From Neorhizobium tomejilense (GTDB lineage: Bacteria > Pseudomonadota > Alphaproteobacteria > Rhizobiales > Rhizobiaceae), in NCBI GenBank assembly GCA_002968845.1, contig PVBG01000001.1, positions 124,001 to 188,000 of the forward strand: a DNA stretch of 64,000 nt, read 5' to 3'. Each line of letters starts with the position of its first letter. Within the stretch, counting starts at the first letter, position 1. The notes under the pieces are model-generated. The model was not told where the DNA came from and made no database searches. It was given only the letters and a program-made list of their open reading frames with translations. This document shows positions 61,795-64,000 of this stretch, piece after piece. The position numbers and the translations under genes are program-made.

Positions 61795-62208
61795 GGACGT
61801 TTACAGGCACCGAGACAATTCCATTTGGGATCCCAAAAAGCCGATTTTGTTCGGAGATGGCGGCAATCCGGATCCAGTTTGTTTTTCCGCACCGCATCAA
61901 TTATCACCATATATTATACCAGCGGCGCAATTCTAATGGGCTGTCGCGGCACTTTTGGCGGAGCGGCCAAAATCGGGTATTGTATCCCAAAAATGATTGC
62001 TCTATGAATTGCTTCGACCGGGAGGAGGCCTCGATTTCCGCCGAGCCGTCGAGGCGAGGTTCGAGAACCGGGCTGTTGGGAGGAGATGGCGGGAGGAGAC
62101 CGCTGACCCTCAATTGCATGAGACATCTTGAGACGATGCATATCGTATCCCGAACCGGCTTTGCCGGCGGGCGGCATGCAGGAGAGCAACCGAGGGAAGG
62201 TTAAGACA
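61795..62208 (+). promoter_or_regulatory. promoter and operator region of ligM
   Basis: This 414-base gap has no supported gene. At 61824-61837 lies TTTGGGATCCCAAA, a perfect palindrome. ATCCCAAAAA from it recurs exactly at 61984-61993, where it overlaps TTGTAT (61980-61985), a possible -35 that is 17 bases from TATGAA (62003-62008). A third partial copy, GTATCCCGAA, is near 62145. The GntR protein encoded upstream is the probable binder. Confidence 0.6.
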
Positions 62209-63615
62209 ATGCCGAAGAATCTGACCCAGATCCTGAAAGAAAAGGGCAATACTGTCGAGATGCTGCGCAATTCGCGCATCGGCATGTATATCTATCCGGT
62301 CGTCGCACCGGAGTTTTCGAACTGGCGCACCGAGCAGATGGCATGGCGCCATTCGGCGGTCCTGTTCGACCAGTCCCACCACATGGACGAACTGATCGTC
62401 GAAGGCCCGGACGCGTCCAGGTTCCTCGAAAGCCTGGCGATCAACAGCTTTGCCAATTTCGGCGTCGATCGCGCCAAGCACTATGTTCCGGTGACGCCTG
62501 CCGGACACGTCATCGGCGACATGATCATCTTCCGCGAGCGTGACGACAAGTTCGTGCTCGTCGGCCGTGCGCCGACCGCCAACTGGCTGCGCTACAACGC
62601 TTCGCTCGGCAAGCATGACGTCAAGCTCACCCACGACCCGCGTTCGCCTTCGCGCCCGGACGGCAAGGAAGTCAATCGCGTTCACTACCGCTTCCAGATC
62701 CAGGGTCCGGACGCTCCGAAGATCTTTGAAAAGATGAATGGCGGCCCGATCCCCGACATCAAGTTCTTCCATGTCGACTGGATCAATATCGGCTCCAAGA
62801 AGGTCCAGGCCCTGCGCCACGGCATGGCCGGCGCGCCCGGTCTCGAAGTTTGGGGACCCTATGCCGAAAAGGACGAGGTCCGCGAGATCATCGTCAAGGC
62901 CGCCAGGGATGCCGGCGTCGACCTCTACCTCGTCGGTGCGCGCGCATACTCGACCAACACGCTGGAATCCGGCTGGATTCCCTCGCCGCTGCCGGGCATC
63001 TACACCGGCGCCGAATTGCAGGGTTATCGCGACTGGCTGACGGAAGACAGCTACGAAGCGACCGGCTCGATCGGCGGCAGCCTCGTCTCCGACAATATCG
63101 AAGACTATTACGTCAATCCGTACGAACTCGGTTACGGCATCTACATCAAGTTCGACCACGACTTCGTCGGCCGCGAGGCGCTGGAAAAGATGAAGGGTCA
63201 GCCGCAGCGCAAGAAGGTCACCTTCGAGTGGAACGCGGAAGACGTGATGAAGGTCATCGCCTCGAACTTCGTACCCGGCGGCGAGGCCTACAAGTGGATC
63301 GACCTGCCGCAGCCGAACTACGCATCTTCGAGCGCCGACAGGATCATGCATGGCGACAAGGTCGTCGGCATGTCGATGTTCAACGGCTACAGCTACAACG
63401 AACGCTGCATGCTGTCGCTCGGCGTCGTCGATGCGGATGTCCAGGAAGGCGACGTCCTGACGTTGATCTGGGGCGAACCGAATGGTGGAACCGGCAAGAC
63501 CTCGATCGAAAAGGGCCACAAACAGGCCGAAATCCGCGTCCGCGTCTCGCCAACCCCCTACGCCGCCGAAGCCCGCGAAAACTATGCCGAAAGCTGGCGC
63601 ACCAAGAAGGTCTGA
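62209..63615 (+). CDS. ligM: tetrahydrofolate-dependent aryl O-demethylase, LigM type
   Basis: A 468-residue member of the GcvT/aminomethyltransferase fold. It agrees with Sphingobium LigM over its whole length: NTVEMLRNSRIGMYIYPVVA near the start, PEFSNWRTEQ, QSHHM at 55-59, RHGMAGAPGLEVWGPY, SNTLESGWIPSPLP-like TNTLESGWIPSPLP, GGSLVSDNIEDYYVNPYELG and GMSMFNGYSYNER. LigM moves the methyl group of vanillate or 3-O-methylgallate to tetrahydrofolate. The substrate here should be a methoxylated aromatic acid, but which one is unknown. The ATG at 62209 follows GGGAAGG. No folate-recycling gene is visible in the window. Confidence 0.93.
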   Translation: MPKNLTQILKEKGNTVEMLRNSRIGMYIYPVVAPEFSNWRTEQMAWRHSAVLFDQSHHMDELIVEGPDASRFLESLAINSFANFGVDRAKHYVPVTPAGHVIGDMIIFRERDDKFVLVGRAPTANWLRYNASLGKHDVKLTHDPRSPSRPDGKEVNRVHYRFQIQGPDAPKIFEKMNGGPIPDIKFFHVDWINIGSKKVQALRHGMAGAPGLEVWGPYAEKDEVREIIVKAARDAGVDLYLVGARAYSTNTLESGWIPSPLPGIYTGAELQGYRDWLTEDSYEATGSIGGSLVSDNIEDYYVNPYELGYGIYIKFDHDFVGREALEKMKGQPQRKKVTFEWNAEDVMKVIASNFVPGGEAYKWIDLPQPNYASSSADRIMHGDKVVGMSMFNGYSYNERCMLSLGVVDADVQEGDVLTLIWGEPNGGTGKTSIEKGHKQAEIRVRVSPTPYAAEARENYAESWRTKKV

Positions 63616-63640
63616 TGTCCCTCCCAGGATGTTGTACGAG

Positions 63641-63664
63641 AACGGCGCCTCCGGGCGCCGTTTT
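63641..63664 (+). terminator. terminator after ligM
   Basis: AACGGCGCC and GGCGCCGTT form a nine-base-pair stem with a TCCG loop, followed by TT then GCGTTTTGG. It starts 25 bases after the ligM stop and separates ligM from the convergent oxidase gene. Confidence 0.85.
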
Positions 63665-63702
63665 GCGTTTTGGGGCGACGGGAGGGACAGTTGCCCCTGT
63701 TT

Positions 63703-64000
63703 TTAGCCTGCATCCCCCATCTTGCCCGGGTTCATGATCCCCAGGGGATCGAGTGCTGCCTTGATCTTCTTCATCACGTCCACCGCCTTGCCGTGTTCGC
63801 GGCGCATGAATTTGAGCTTGGCGATGCCGATGCCGTGTTCGCCGCTGGCCGTGCCGCCGACGGCGAGCGCCCGTTCGACGACGCGGTCGGCCATCTCGTC
63901 GGCTTCCTTAAGATGCTCCGGATTGTTCGGATCGATCAGGTAGGCGGTGTGGAAATTGCCGTCGCCGACATGGCCGATGATCTGGCCCGTCAGCGAGGAG
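63703..64000 (-). CDS. FAD-linked oxidase, GlcD/D-lactate dehydrogenase type, C-terminal part
   Basis: The end of a minus-strand gene whose start lies beyond the right edge; about 98 residues are visible. GHVGDGNFHTAYLIDP, ASGEHGIGIAKLKFMRREHG and the closing KAALDPLGIMNPGKM are hallmarks of the FAD-linked oxidase C-terminal domain (D-lactate dehydrogenase, glycolate oxidase GlcD, and 2-hydroxyglutarate dehydrogenases). The GHVGDGNxH histidines lie at the active site. Which 2-hydroxy acid is oxidised cannot be told from this end. Confidence 0.92.
   Translation of the reverse strand, partial: SSLTGQIIGHVGDGNFHTAYLIDPNNPEHLKEADEMADRVVERALAVGGTASGEHGIGIAKLKFMRREHGKAVDVMKKIKAALDPLGIMNPGKMGDAG

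Noticed and set aside
61825-62007. 60-codon ORF between gntR and ligM
   Set aside because: It begins within the operator palindrome, and lies where the ligM promoter is expected.

Overview
The window looks like a stretch of chromosome or chromid from an alphaproteobacterium of the Rhizobiaceae type (Rhizobium/Agrobacterium/Ensifer relatives). The evidence is high GC, a ChvE-GguA-GguB sugar transporter, an unusual density of ABC and TRAP importers each beside its own regulator and catabolic enzymes, and a complete homogentisate pathway. I see no rRNA, tRNA, insertion sequence, phage gene, CRISPR array or replication origin.

Layout. 1-8.9 kb: the end of a possible LysR gene, then a peptide-type ABC importer (fused ATPase, two permeases, a separate binding protein) with three amide-hydrolase-type enzymes (polysaccharide-deacetylase-fold protein, creatininase-family protein, isoaspartyl peptidase) and a MarR regulator. 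8.9-14.3 kb: tyrosine/homogentisate degradation (hppD, hmgA, fumarylacetoacetase, maiA) with Lrp and MarR regulators. 14.3-20.4 kb: a TetR regulator, a TRAP importer, a catabolic-looking shikimate/quinate dehydrogenase and an M20 peptidase. 20.4-25.8 kb (minus): a YtfQRT-YjfF-type furanose importer with a GntR regulator. 26.1-33.9 kb (plus): an oxidative sugar pathway (FAH-family AraD1 protein, sugar 1-dehydrogenase, aldonate dehydratase) followed by chvE-gguA-gguB.

34-37.8 kb (minus): a heterodimeric ABC exporter. 38.1-39.7 kb: a fusion of an MhqO-like ring-cleavage dioxygenase with an MhqD-like hydrolase. 39.7-45.8 kb (minus): a second peptide-type ABC importer with a class V aminotransferase. 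45.9-49.1 kb: a TetR regulator, a FabF-like ketosynthase and a thiolase broken by a one-base frameshift. 49.2-63.6 kb: the most unusual part. Four ACMSD-type amidohydrolases arranged B'-A'-B-A, a Rieske ferredoxin and an orphan binding protein form one minus-strand operon; LysR, a Fe/aromatic-type ABC importer, GntR and a LigM-type O-demethylase follow. The right edge holds the end of a GlcD-type FAD oxidase.

Common themes: import of small plant- or lignin-derived carbon sources, each module with a local regulator and a visible palindromic operator candidate, and stem-loops directly after several binding-protein genes that probably keep binding protein in excess over permease and ATPase. The best candidate for an undescribed system is the amidohydrolase array with its ferredoxin, two related binding proteins and the neighbouring LigM.
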